Part shown: in pieces, positions 1-7,172 of the stretch | How positions within the stretch are numbered: position 1 is the first letter of the stretch | Layout: each line of letters starts with the position of its first letter | Source of the DNA: FEN-1073 sp963780865 | GTDB lineage: Bacteria; Chloroflexota; Anaerolineae; Anaerolineales; RBG-16-64-43 | NCBI GenBank assembly: GCA_963780865.1 | Contig: CAWADT010000015.1 | Location: forward strand, 1-64,000 | Direction: 5' to 3' | Length of the DNA stretch: 64,000 bases | Notes under the pieces: generated by a model | Databases searched by the model: none | Told to the model about the DNA's origin: nothing | Seen by the model: only the letters and a program-made list of their open reading frames with translations | Position numbers and translations under genes: made by a program

Positions 1-167
1 GATGTATTGCTAACCGACCGCAAGGCGCCAGCACCGGCGCCTGGCCGGGGTTCCAGCCGTTCGGCGGCTGGAAAGGGTCGGGCTCTTCGGGCAAGAACGC
101 CGGCGGGCCGTACTATCTGCAGCTCTACCTGCACGAGCAGAGCCGGACTCTCATCGAAAAGGCCTGA
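1..167 (+). CDS. pruA: L-glutamate gamma-semialdehyde dehydrogenase, C-terminal end (partial)
   Basis: Only the last ~55 codons are present; the gene enters from the left edge in the frame ending at TGA 165-167. The tail contains QPFGGWKGSGSSGKNAGGP followed by YYLQLYLHEQ, the typical C-terminal signature of 1-pyrroline-5-carboxylate dehydrogenases. These enzymes oxidise glutamate semialdehyde to glutamate with NAD, the second step of proline catabolism. The catalytic Cys and the NAD fold lie outside the window, so another aldehyde dehydrogenase subfamily is possible but less likely. The next small gene starts three bases after the stop, so the two are probably cotranscribed. Confidence 0.8.
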   Translation, partial: CIANRPQGASTGAWPGFQPFGGWKGSGSSGKNAGGPYYLQLYLHEQSRTLIEKA

Positions 168-170
168 ACT

Positions 171-443
171 TTGAACGTCCGGGAACGCTTCGGCTGTTTT
201 TTTCTGGCCATCGGATTCGTGCTGCTGCTGCTGTATGCTCTGCCGATCGTCCAGGCGTTCCGGCGGAACCCGGCGACGGTGCCGGTGGAATGGCTCGGGA
301 TCGCGGGCCTTTCCCTTTTCCTCCTCTGGGCGGGCGGCGGGCTGTTTCTATCCGCCCGCAAGAATTCGCCGACGCAGAAGCCCCCCAGCCTGGCCGCCCG
401 GCTCATGGCGCGCGGGAAATCGGACGACGACGAAAAGGATTAA
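171..443 (+). CDS. Small two-helix membrane protein
   Basis: A 90-residue protein starting at TTG, three bases after the pruA stop, with a weak AAGG upstream. Two hydrophobic segments (about residues 9-27 and 42-60) suggest a double-spanning membrane protein with a short basic, then acidic, tail (GKSDDDEKD). I recognise no family. Tight spacing to pruA and the strong terminator that follows argue that it is a real, last gene of that operon. Function unknown. Confidence 0.55.
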   Translation: MNVRERFGCFFLAIGFVLLLLYALPIVQAFRRNPATVPVEWLGIAGLSLFLLWAGGGLFLSARKNSPTQKPPSLAARLMARGKSDDDEKD

Positions 444-470
444 TTCCCGCATCGCGCGCAGCGAACAATT

Positions 471-509
471 AAAAGGGAGGCGGTTGATATCAACCGCCTC
501 CCGATTTTT
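471..509 (+). terminator. Strong intrinsic terminator
   Basis: A perfect 12-bp stem (475-486 with 491-502, loop ATAT) is followed by GATTTTTA and preceded by AAAA, so it could stop transcription from either side. It closes the pruA/small membrane protein unit. The stretch from 510 to 720 shows nothing else I can support. Confidence 0.9.
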
Positions 510-720
510 ATCATATCGTTGGAGATTGAATTTTTAAATAACTGCGGGCGCTGAATGGAAGGCCGGAATTATTAGGGGAAAGATCTCTTGCTTCCGGGGC
601 CAGAATTTCCGGAAGAAGAAAAGCACTCAAAGCGGAGACCAACTGCTGTGCAGACTTCGCCGCAGCACAATATGTGTCCGTCGTTGAAGGTGTTCAGCCC
701 GATGCCGTGCCGCGGGTGAG

Positions 721-864
721 TTAGAGTTTCGCAGCCGCCAGGACGATCATGGACAGCACCATGACCAATCCGAAAATAATGAAAAGAACATTCCGCCAAT
801 CGATATGCGGCTTTCTCTTTACGGGCTTGCTGGTTTTGGAAATGCGTCCCATTCGCGATGACAT
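721..864 (-). CDS. Small single-span membrane protein
   Basis: A 47-residue protein with a basic N-terminal half (SKPVKRKPHIDW) and one C-terminal hydrophobic helix of about 20 residues ending in AAAKL. The start at 864 is chosen because CACGGAGAAACT places a ribosome site seven bases upstream; a longer version starting at 915 lacks one. It lies 19 bases downstream of the response regulator and is probably cotranscribed with it. No family recognised. Confidence 0.55.
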   Translation of the reverse strand: MSSRMGRISKTSKPVKRKPHIDWRNVLFIIFGLVMVLSMIVLAAAKL

Positions 865-883
865 AGTTTCTCCGTGAGCGTAA

Positions 884-1282
884 CTATAAAATATCCTCCG
901 GATTCTGTCCAGCAAACCCCGGCAAGACCCGCTCCAGCACTTTGCGCAACTCGTCCACGTCGATAGGCTTGACCAGGAAAGCGTTGGCGCCGGCGGAAAG
1001 CAGCGTGTAGACCGCCGTCTCGGCGCTTTCGACCGAGAGCATCACCACCGGAAGCTGCTGGCTCGAATACCGGCTGCGCACGAAGCGCAGGAATTCCGCA
1101 CCGTCCACCTTGGGCATGTTAAGATCCAGGAAGATAACGTCGGGCGGCGGGTCCGAAAGCAGCGCCCGGCCCGCGTCTATTCCGCTGCGGAACGAGCGGG
1201 CCTGCACGCCAACCACCACGAGCAGCAGTCCCACCGCCTTGCACATATCCACGTCGTCGTCGATGATCCAGGCTTTGTACAT
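884..1282 (-). CDS. Receiver-only response regulator (CheY-like)
   Basis: A stand-alone receiver domain of ~132 residues. The acidic pocket is IIDDDVD near the N-terminus, the phospho-acceptor Asp lies in IFLDLNMP, the switch Ser in VVMLSVE and the conserved Lys in FLVKPID. There is no output domain, so it presumably acts by protein interaction or phosphotransfer. ATG 1282 is preferred because GAGGA lies a suitable distance upstream; TTG 1294 and ATG 1288 are also in frame and would abut or overlap the uvrC stop. No histidine kinase is nearby, so its partner is unknown. Confidence 0.85.
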   Translation of the reverse strand: MYKAWIIDDDVDMCKAVGLLLVVVGVQARSFRSGIDAGRALLSDPPPDVIFLDLNMPKVDGAEFLRFVRSRYSSQQLPVVMLSVESAETAVYTLLSAGANAFLVKPIDVDELRKVLERVLPGFAGQNPEDIL

Positions 1283-1290
1283 GGACATCC

Positions 1291-3150
1291 TCAAATTTCC
1301 CCGCGCACCCGTTCGGCCAGTTCGCGGGTAACCCCTTTGATCTTCATCAGTTCTTCGACGGGCGCCTGGCGGATGGCCTCGATCGTGCCGAAGGCCGTGA
1401 GCAGCGCCTTGCGCCGCGCCGGTCCTATCCCAGGGATGCTCTCCAGCCTCGAAGCCAGCCCCTTTTTATTCCGTACCGCCCGGTGGTAGGTGATGGCGAA
1501 CCGGTGCGCTTCGTCTCGAATCCGCTGCAATAAAAATAAACCGCGCGAATCCCGCGGCAGAAGAATGGAATCCTTCCGACCCGGCAGGAACACTTCCTCC
1601 TGCTGCTTGGCCAATGACGCCACCGGCACCCGGCCGGTCAGATCGAATTCCTGCAGCACTTTCACCGCTTCGGCCAGTTGCCCTTTGCCGCCGTCCACCA
1701 GCAGCAGATCCGGGAGCATCGCAAAGGACGGGTCTTTCTTCCGGCCGATGACTTCCGTCACCGGGCCCTTCCAGCGCGCGAACCGCCGGTGGAGCACCTC
1801 GTGCATGGAGGCGAAGTCGTTCGGTTCGCCTTCCACGCTACGCACATTGAAGCGGCGGTAGTGCGCCTTGTTGGGCACCCCCTGTTCGAACACGACCATG
1901 CTGGCCACGACCGCGGTGCCCTGAATGTTGGAGATATCATAACACTCCATTCTTGAGGGAGGCGCCGAAAGTCCTAGTTCGCGCTGCAATTCTCCGAGCG
2001 CCTCCACCTGCCGCGACTTGTCCGACTCCCATTGGGCCCGCAATGATTTGAGTGTTTCGGAGGCGTTTTCCGCCGCCAGCTCAACCAGTTCGCGGTCCAC
2101 ACCCGTGCGCGGGACCGCGAGTTGGACTTTTTCCCCGCCGCGCTTCGTCCGCAGCCACTCCTCCACGATCCGGGTCTCCTCCACATCGGTCGGGAGCAGG
2201 ACCTCCGACGGGATGTAGGTCGCCTCCTGATAATACTGAACCAGGAACTGGCGCAGAACTTCTTTCTCGTCCGTGTCGCGCGATCCTTCGAGGATGAAAT
2301 GCTCGCGCCCGATCAGCCGTCCGGCGCGGATGAAGAACACCTGGACGCACGCGTCGCCGTCCTGGCGCGCCAGGGCCACAACGTCGGAATCGTTTCTCTC
2401 CGAGGAAATGATTTTCTGCCTCTCCACCACGGCGTGGATCGCCTGCAGCTGGTCGCGCAATCGGGCGGCTTTTTCGTATTCCAGATCCACCGACGCCCGG
2501 CGCATTTGCGCCTCCAGGTGGGCGGAAATCTCGGCGATGTCGCCGCGCAGGAAGCGGCATAGGTCGTCAATCATGCGCCGGTAGTCCTCCGGCCCGGTCA
2601 CGCCGATGCACGGGGCGCAGCACAGTTTGAGGTCGTAGTACAGGCAGGCGCGCGGATCCTTTCCGGTGATGATCCGGTCGCAGGTCAGGTAGGGGAATAT
2701 TTTCCGCAGCAAATCGAGCGTCTGGTGCACCGCCCAGATCGAGGTGTACGGCCCGAAGTAGCGGTTGCCGTCCTGAGCCATCGTCCGGACGACCGTCACC
2801 TTCGGGTACGGATCGGCCCAGTGGACCATGATATACGGGTAGCGCTTGTCGTCCTTGAGCCGGATGTTGTAATGCGGCCGGTAGCGTTTGATCAGGTTCA
2901 TCTCGAGGATCAGCGCCTCGAGTTCCGATCCGACCAGGATCCATTCGAGGTCGGCGATGTGCTGGACCAGTTTTTCCGTCTTGGGCGTGTGGTCCGCACC
3001 GGCCTGGAAATACGAACGCACCCGCGAGCGCAGGTTGATCGCTTTGCCGACGTAAATCACCCTGCCGGCGTCGTCCTTCATTAGATAGCAGCCGGGCTTT
3101 TGGGGCAGCGTATCGAGGATTCCGGAGAGATGCGGGGAAAGATCGGGCAT
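1291..3150 (-). CDS. uvrC: UvrABC excinuclease subunit C
   Basis: 619 residues, the usual UvrC length. UvrC makes both incisions flanking a DNA lesion in nucleotide excision repair. The N-terminal GIY-YIG nuclease domain (PGCYLMKDD and VIYVGKA, residues ~15-95) is followed by a UVR helix pair near 205-240 (YEKAARLRDQL), the RNase H-like second nuclease (MECYDISNIQG, LLLVDGGKGQL) and C-terminal helix-hairpin-helix motifs (LESIPGIGPARR, LMKIKGV). A TATAAT-like -10 lies at 3191-3196 on the same strand. The response regulator begins around its stop codon, so the two are cotranscribed. Confidence 0.97.
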   Translation of the reverse strand: MPDLSPHLSGILDTLPQKPGCYLMKDDAGRVIYVGKAINLRSRVRSYFQAGADHTPKTEKLVQHIADLEWILVGSELEALILEMNLIKRYRPHYNIRLKDDKRYPYIMVHWADPYPKVTVVRTMAQDGNRYFGPYTSIWAVHQTLDLLRKIFPYLTCDRIITGKDPRACLYYDLKLCCAPCIGVTGPEDYRRMIDDLCRFLRGDIAEISAHLEAQMRRASVDLEYEKAARLRDQLQAIHAVVERQKIISSERNDSDVVALARQDGDACVQVFFIRAGRLIGREHFILEGSRDTDEKEVLRQFLVQYYQEATYIPSEVLLPTDVEETRIVEEWLRTKRGGEKVQLAVPRTGVDRELVELAAENASETLKSLRAQWESDKSRQVEALGELQRELGLSAPPSRMECYDISNIQGTAVVASMVVFEQGVPNKAHYRRFNVRSVEGEPNDFASMHEVLHRRFARWKGPVTEVIGRKKDPSFAMLPDLLLVDGGKGQLAEAVKVLQEFDLTGRVPVASLAKQQEEVFLPGRKDSILLPRDSRGLFLLQRIRDEAHRFAITYHRAVRNKKGLASRLESIPGIGPARRKALLTAFGTIEAIRQAPVEELMKIKGVTRELAERVRGEI

Positions 3151-3210
3151 GGGATTATTCGAATGCGGAATAACTTCGCATCGCTATTCGATTATACGAC
3201 CGATAAAAGC

Positions 3211-3353
3211 CGACCATGGACGATGAACCATAGACCATGGACCATCAACGATCGACCATCGCCGTGGACAATCCTGCGTTTGACCACCAATGAACAATAG
3301 ATGGCCAACCAACAGCGATGGTCTATGGTCGATGGTCGATGGCCGATCGTCGC
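3211..3353. repeat. GACCAT/ATGGTC inverted repeat element, copy 1
   Basis: The left part is a run of degenerate GACCATGGACCATAGACC-type units. The right part carries the complementary ATGGTCTATGGTCGATGGTC type. The whole forms a long imperfect inverted repeat between the uvrC 5' end and the metY 3' end, stopping within two bases of the metY stop codon. A second copy lies at 5764-5873 in the same position relative to cysK. Confidence 0.8.
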
Positions 3354-3354
3354 C

Positions 3355-4644
3355 TTACGTCTTCGCCAGCGCCTGATCCAAATCCCAAAGGATGTCGTCG
3401 ATATCCTCGATGCCGATGCTCAGGCGGATGAAATCCGGCGTGACCCCGGCGGCTTTCTGTTCGTCCGGACTGAGCTGCGCGTAAGTCGTGCTGGCGGGAT
3501 AAATCGCCAGGCTCTTGGCGTCGCCGACGTTCGCCAGGTGGCTGAAGAGGCGCAGGCTATCGATGAATTTCTTGCCCGCCTCCAAACCGCCCTTGACCCC
3601 GAACCCCAGGATGGCGCCCGCCCCCTTCGGGACGTATTTCTTCGCGCGTTCATAATCCGGATGGCTGCGCAATCCCGGGTAGGTCACCCAGGCCACCTTC
3701 GAGTGCTTTTCCAAAAATTCCGCGGCCTTCTGCGTGTTGGCCACGTGCCGATCCATGCGCAGGCTGAGCGTCTCCAACCCCTGCAGCAGCAGGAACGAAT
3801 TGAACGGCGCCTGGCAGGCGCCCACGTCGCGCAAAATCTGGACCCGCGCTTTGGCGATGAACGCGATGGCGCCCAGCTCGGCGTACTTCAACCCGTGATA
3901 GGAGGGATCCGGCTCGGTAAAGTTCGCAAACCGTCCCGAAGCCGCCCAATCGAAATTGCCGCCGTCGACGATCACGCCGCCGATCGTCGTGCCATGGCCG
4001 CCGATGAACTTGGTCGTCGAATGCAGCACGATGTTGGCGCCCCACTCGAACGGCCGGCAGAGATAGGGCGTGGCGAAGGTATTGTCGATCACCAGCGGGA
4101 TCCTCGCCTCGCGCGCGATGGCGGCAACTTCCGTAAACGGGAAGACGTTAATGCGCGGGTTCCCGAGCGTCTCGCCGTAGAGAATCTTCGTATTCGGGCG
4201 GATCGCCCGGTGGAAATTCTCCGGGTCGGCCGGGTCCACGAACGTCACTGCGATCCCGAGCCGGGGAAAGGTGTAGTTGAACTGGTTGTAGGTTCCGCCG
4301 TAGAGGGTCGAAGCGGAGACGATGTGATCGCCCGCCGCGCACAGCGCGAGCACCGTCATCGTCTGGGCCGCATGGCCGGACGAGGCTTCCAGCGCCCCCA
4401 CGCCGCCTTCCAGAGCTGCGACGCGCTGCTCGAACACGTCGTTGGTCGGATTCATGATCCGCGAATAAATATTGCCGGGCTCCTCCAGGGCGAACAGCCG
4501 CGCCGCGTGGGCCGTATCCCGGAAAGCGTAGGATGTGGTTTGGTAGATCGGCACCGCGCGCGCGCCGGTGGTCGGATCCGGCGTCTGCCCGGCGTGCAGC
4601 TGCCGGGTGGTGAAACCGTACGAACGAGATTTTTCCTGCGTCAT
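3355..4644 (-). CDS. metY: O-acetylhomoserine sulfhydrylase (PLP enzyme)
   Basis: 429 residues, the normal length for MetY. The enzyme condenses O-acetylhomoserine with sulfide to give homocysteine (direct sulfhydrylation). Cys/Met-metabolism PLP features are visible: YSRIMNPTNDVFE near the N-terminus, the SGHAAQ substrate loop, VIDNTFATPYLCRP, and HSTTKFIGGHGTTIGG holding the PLP-binding Lys. ATG 4644 is preferred over an ATG 30 bases upstream because AAGGAGG lies seven bases before it. A SAM-I riboswitch and terminator sit directly upstream, so expression should fall when SAM is abundant. An O-succinylhomoserine-using homologue is possible, but GHGTTIGG and the length favour MetY. Confidence 0.94.
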   Translation of the reverse strand: MTQEKSRSYGFTTRQLHAGQTPDPTTGARAVPIYQTTSYAFRDTAHAARLFALEEPGNIYSRIMNPTNDVFEQRVAALEGGVGALEASSGHAAQTMTVLALCAAGDHIVSASTLYGGTYNQFNYTFPRLGIAVTFVDPADPENFHRAIRPNTKILYGETLGNPRINVFPFTEVAAIAREARIPLVIDNTFATPYLCRPFEWGANIVLHSTTKFIGGHGTTIGGVIVDGGNFDWAASGRFANFTEPDPSYHGLKYAELGAIAFIAKARVQILRDVGACQAPFNSFLLLQGLETLSLRMDRHVANTQKAAEFLEKHSKVAWVTYPGLRSHPDYERAKKYVPKGAGAILGFGVKGGLEAGKKFIDSLRLFSHLANVGDAKSLAIYPASTTYAQLSPDEQKAAGVTPDFIRLSIGIEDIDDILWDLDQALAKT

Positions 4645-4690
4645 GGTTCCTCCTTGGGAATTACCGCAACACATCGCTCTCCTGTCCGTA

Positions 4691-4722
4691 AAAACAAAAC
4701 GCCTCTTTCGAAAGAAGAGGCG
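4691..4722 (-). terminator. Riboswitch-controlled intrinsic terminator of metY
   Basis: On the minus strand CGCCTCTTCTTTCGAAAGAGGCG forms a stem followed by TTTTGTTTTT. It lies between the SAM-I aptamer and the metY start, the expected place for the expression platform that terminates transcription when SAM is bound. Confidence 0.85.
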
Positions 4723-4743
4723 GTGATGAATAATTTCACTGCG

Positions 4744-4842
4744 CTCTCATCTTTCAGTTAGTTCTGCCGGAATTGGCACCTTGCTTTGTAGCAGGTTGCC
4801 GAGGCTTCATCGGGCCGGTCCCTCCGCCTCTCTGGATAAGAG
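4744..4842 (-). promoter_or_regulatory. SAM-I riboswitch (S-box leader) of metY
   Basis: Read on the minus strand, the ~99-nt aptamer contains the S-box core in order: CTCTTATCCAGAGAGG, GGAGGGACCGGCCC, GATGAAGCC, CGGCAACC, GGTGCCAATTCCGGCAG and a closing AGATGAGAG that pairs with the 5' CTCTTATC. This is the arrangement of the SAM-I family, which binds S-adenosylmethionine and favours a downstream terminator. The terminator and a promoter are both present at the right distances, so the unit looks complete and functional. Confidence 0.96.
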
Positions 4843-4870
4843 TGGTTCGTGTATGCGGTTGTTGGCCCGG

Positions 4871-4900
4871 CTTATATCATATCGGCGCGATGCATGTCAA
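4871..4900 (-). promoter_or_regulatory. Sigma70-type promoter of the metY leader
   Basis: Minus strand -35 TTGACA (4895-4900) and -10 TATAAG (4871-4876) with an 18-nt spacer. The start site would be near 4863, about 20 nt before the SAM-I aptamer. Confidence 0.75.
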
Positions 4901-4904
4901 GTTA

Positions 4905-5016
4905 CCCCCACCCCGACCGCCCCCCAAGCTCACGTCCCCCCATTTGCCCATTATGGATTCTCATGAAGGATCTCGTGCGTTCTTGGGCAAATGGGGGGAC
5001 AACAGGGGGGAGGGGG
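4905..5016. repeat. CCCCCCATTT-type palindromic repeat, copy 1
   Basis: C-rich left arm (CGTCCCCCCATTTGCCCA) and G-rich right arm (TGGGCAAATGGGGGGAC) form a long inverted repeat with an unpaired centre, flanked by further C/G tracts. It ends against the cysE stop codon. Relatives lie at 39208-39350 and 39770-39837. Confidence 0.75.
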
Positions 5017-5718
5017 TCAGATTTGAAAATCCTCCCCGTACCATAGCCCGTGGTTCAGCGTCCGCCCCGATGACGGGTGCGCGTGTCCATTCATCCGGCC
5101 TTCCAATTCGGCAACTTTTTTCATCAACGACTCCAGCGCCTCGCCCAGCACGTCCGGCATTTGCGAGTGTTCCAGATCCGGCGTACGCGCTTCCGCCCGC
5201 GGCCTGGACCGGACCAGAATCTCGCCTGGCACACCCACGACGACCGAATCCGGCGGCGCCGAACGGACCACCACGGCGTTGGCTCCCACTCTGCAACCGT
5301 CGCCGAGCGTGATCGCTCCCAGGATTTTGGCGCCCGTGCCCACCACCACGTCGTCGCCGAGCGTGGGATGGCGCTTGCCCTTGGCCATGCTGGTGCCGCC
5401 GAGCGTCACCCCGTGATAGAGCGTGACATCCTGCCCGATCTCGGAGGTCTCGCCGATTACCACCTCCATCCCGTGGTCGATGAACAGCCCCGGCCCGATC
5501 TTCGCGCCGGGATGAATCTCGATCCCGGTGAATCCGCGCACGGCCTGGGAGAAGATGCGCCCGATCAGTTTGAAATTATGAATCCAAAACCAGTGCGCCA
5601 CCCGGTAGCCCCACACCGCGTGCAACCCGGGGTAGCAAGTGAGCACTTCCAGCAGGCTGCGCGCAGCCGGATCGCGGTTGAACACCGCTTGGATATCGCG
5701 TCGAATTGTCTTTAACAT
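5017..5718 (-). CDS. cysE: Serine O-acetyltransferase
   Basis: 233 residues. The enzyme acetylates L-serine with acetyl-CoA to O-acetylserine, the substrate of CysK encoded just upstream. A short helical N-terminus (HAVWGYRVAHW) is followed by left-handed beta-helix hexapeptide repeats from about residue 65 (IEIHPGAKIGPGLFIDHGM, VIGETSEIG) with the catalytic His-Asp region DHGMEVVIGE and the HPTLGDDVVVG coil. The C-terminal ~60 residues beyond the beta-helix are an extension that may be regulatory. GGAGAGGG lies just before ATG. A GACCAT repeat separates it from cysK, so coexpression by readthrough is uncertain. Confidence 0.95.
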   Translation of the reverse strand: MLKTIRRDIQAVFNRDPAARSLLEVLTCYPGLHAVWGYRVAHWFWIHNFKLIGRIFSQAVRGFTGIEIHPGAKIGPGLFIDHGMEVVIGETSEIGQDVTLYHGVTLGGTSMAKGKRHPTLGDDVVVGTGAKILGAITLGDGCRVGANAVVVRSAPPDSVVVGVPGEILVRSRPRAEARTPDLEHSQMPDVLGEALESLMKKVAELEGRMNGHAHPSSGRTLNHGLWYGEDFQI

Positions 5719-5763
5719 ACCCTCTCCAGAACAAGCAGTTTCCGTGCTTTAGGATTGAAGACG

Positions 5764-5873
5764 GCAGACCATGGACCATAGACCAAGGTCGGTGATTTGC
5801 AGTCGATTGATTACTGAAGATCTCCCGTTGTCGAATCCTCTTCGGTGGTCCATCGTCCGTGGTCGATGGTCGC
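5764..5873. repeat. GACCAT/ATGGTC inverted repeat element, copy 2
   Basis: Left arm GACCATGGACCATAGACC and right arm GGTCCATCGTCCGTGGTCG with ATGGTC form an imperfect inverted repeat that ends two bases before the cysK stop codon. It matches the element at 3211-3353. Confidence 0.8.
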
Positions 5874-5875
5874 TC

Positions 5876-6808
5876 TTACTCCGCCAGGTCCGTAAACAAG
5901 GCAGTGCTCAGATAGCGCTCGCCGAAGTCCGGGATGATCACCACAATCAACTTGCCGGCGGCTTCCGCGCGGCGCGCCACCTGCAGCGCGGCCCACAACG
6001 CGGCTCCGGAGGAGATGCCCACCAGCAGGCCTTCCTCGCGTGCGGCGCGGCGGGCGGTGGCGAACGCGTCGTCCCCCTTCACCCGAATCACTTCGTCATA
6101 GACTTTGGTGTTCAATACGTCCGGGAGGAAGCCGGCGCCGAGACCCTGGATCGGATGCGGCCCCTTGGAGCCGCCGGAAAGCACGGGCGAAGCGTCCGGT
6201 TCCACCGCCACCACCCGCACCGCCGGTTTGCGCGCCTTGAGCGCCTCGCCCACGCCGGTGATCGTCCCGCCCGTGCCCACGCCCGCGACGAAATAATCCA
6301 CCTTGCCGTCGGTATCCCGCCAGATCTCCTCGGCGGTCGTGCGGCGGTGGATTTCCGGGTTGGCCGGATTCTGAAATTGCTGCGGGATGAAATAGCGCGG
6401 GTCGGACGCGCCCATTTCCTCGGCCTTGCGAATCGCGCCGGGCATGCCCTCGCTGCCGGGCGTGAGGATGAGCTCCGCGCCGTACGCTTTGAGCAGCATC
6501 CGCCGCTCGCGGCTCATCGTCTCCGGCATCGTCAGCGCGCAGCGGTATCCGCGAGCGGCGCAAACCATCGCCAGGGCGATCCCGGTATTGCCGCTGGTTG
6601 GCTCGAGGATGATGGTGTCGGACGTGATCTTGCCGGCCTTCTCCGCCGCGTCGATCATCGCCACCCCGATGCGATCCTTGACGGAATGCGCCGGACCGAA
6701 GAATTCCAGTTTTGCCGCCAGCTCGGCTTTGGCGCCCTCCGTCAGCCGGCGGATGCGGACCAGCGGCGTGTTGCCGACCAATTCAGTAACGGAATTCGCG
6801 ATTTTCAT
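5876..6808 (-). CDS. cysK: Cysteine synthase (O-acetylserine sulfhydrylase)
   Basis: 310 residues, standard for CysK. It makes cysteine from O-acetylserine and sulfide using PLP. Visible motifs are NTPLVRI near residue 14, the PLP Lys in HSVKDRIG (around 42-49), the substrate loop PTSGNTGIALA, and the PLP phosphate loop GVGTGGTITG. The start has AGGAGG eight bases upstream. The upstream region holds a promoter and a putative structured RNA ending in a terminator (6921-7083), so attenuation is possible. It ends directly against a GACCAT repeat. Confidence 0.95.
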   Translation of the reverse strand: MKIANSVTELVGNTPLVRIRRLTEGAKAELAAKLEFFGPAHSVKDRIGVAMIDAAEKAGKITSDTIILEPTSGNTGIALAMVCAARGYRCALTMPETMSRERRMLLKAYGAELILTPGSEGMPGAIRKAEEMGASDPRYFIPQQFQNPANPEIHRRTTAEEIWRDTDGKVDYFVAGVGTGGTITGVGEALKARKPAVRVVAVEPDASPVLSGGSKGPHPIQGLGAGFLPDVLNTKVYDEVIRVKGDDAFATARRAAREEGLLVGISSGAALWAALQVARRAEAAGKLIVVIIPDFGERYLSTALFTDLAE

Positions 6809-6837
6809 TTTGTCCTCCTATATTTGTTTCGTATTCG

Positions 6838-6919
6838 CTTTTCACCCCCTCACCTTCCGCCCCTCTCCCAGCATAAGCAGGGAGAGGGAGGCCGGTTCTT
6901 TTCCGGCTGGGTGAGGGGT
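6838..6919. repeat. CTCACC...GGTGAG palindromic repeat (CCCTCAYCC family variant)
   Basis: Nested inverted repeats (CCCCTCACC with GGTGAGGGG, CCTCTCCC with GGGAGAGG, GGCCGG with CCGGCT) lie between the candidate RNA terminator and the cysK ribosome site. It resembles the family at 25064, 55069 and 63341. Confidence 0.65.
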
Positions 6920-6920
6920 T

Positions 6921-7083
6921 AAAAAAATAACCGCCTCAAGAATTCCTGGGACGGTTGTCTTCGCCTATCAGCGGTAATCCGGTTTCAATCGCGCAAATGC
7001 CTAAGCGGGAGACCTCCGTCTCTGCCTCGCACAGATACACAAGCAAGCGGCCGAAACAATGATTTGCTTCATCGGGCTAACCT
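6921..7083 (-). ncRNA. Candidate leader or small RNA upstream of cysK
   Basis: A promoter with near-consensus boxes (7090-7117) is followed, ~160 nt later on the minus strand, by a terminator-like hairpin (AACCGTCC with GGCGGTT) and a seven-T run at 6921-6927. Inside, a small hairpin GAGAC-GGAG-GTCTC and others can be drawn. The length would suit a stand-alone small RNA or an attenuator for cysK. I could not match it to SAM-I, T-box, 6S, SRP or tmRNA cores, so its identity is open. The limits are inferred from the promoter and T-run. Confidence 0.5.
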
Positions 7084-7089
7084 TGTACC

Positions 7090-7117
7090 ATTATAAAGGG
7101 CCGTTCCAGCTTGTCAA
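7090..7117 (-). promoter_or_regulatory. Sigma70-type promoter
   Basis: Minus strand -35 TTGACA (7112-7117) and -10 TATAAT (7090-7095), both consensus, with a 16-nt spacer. It drives the candidate RNA at 6921-7083 and possibly cysK. Confidence 0.8.
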
Positions 7118-7172
7118 GAGAAGCGGTTCCCTTGCGAGTGTTTCCGGTGTTTTACCGGCAACCTTGGGAAGG

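Noticed and set aside
3301..4761. Long plus-strand open frame opposite metY (and similar ones opposite metH and MTHFR)
   Set aside because: It is the high-GC antisense shadow of a clearly conserved enzyme gene and shows no domain of its own.
6921..7083. Assignment of the cysK-upstream RNA to 6S RNA, T-box or SAM riboswitch
   Set aside because: No T-box AGGGTGGNACCGCG core or S-box core is present, and I could not draw the long rod with a central bubble that 6S needs. Left unassigned.
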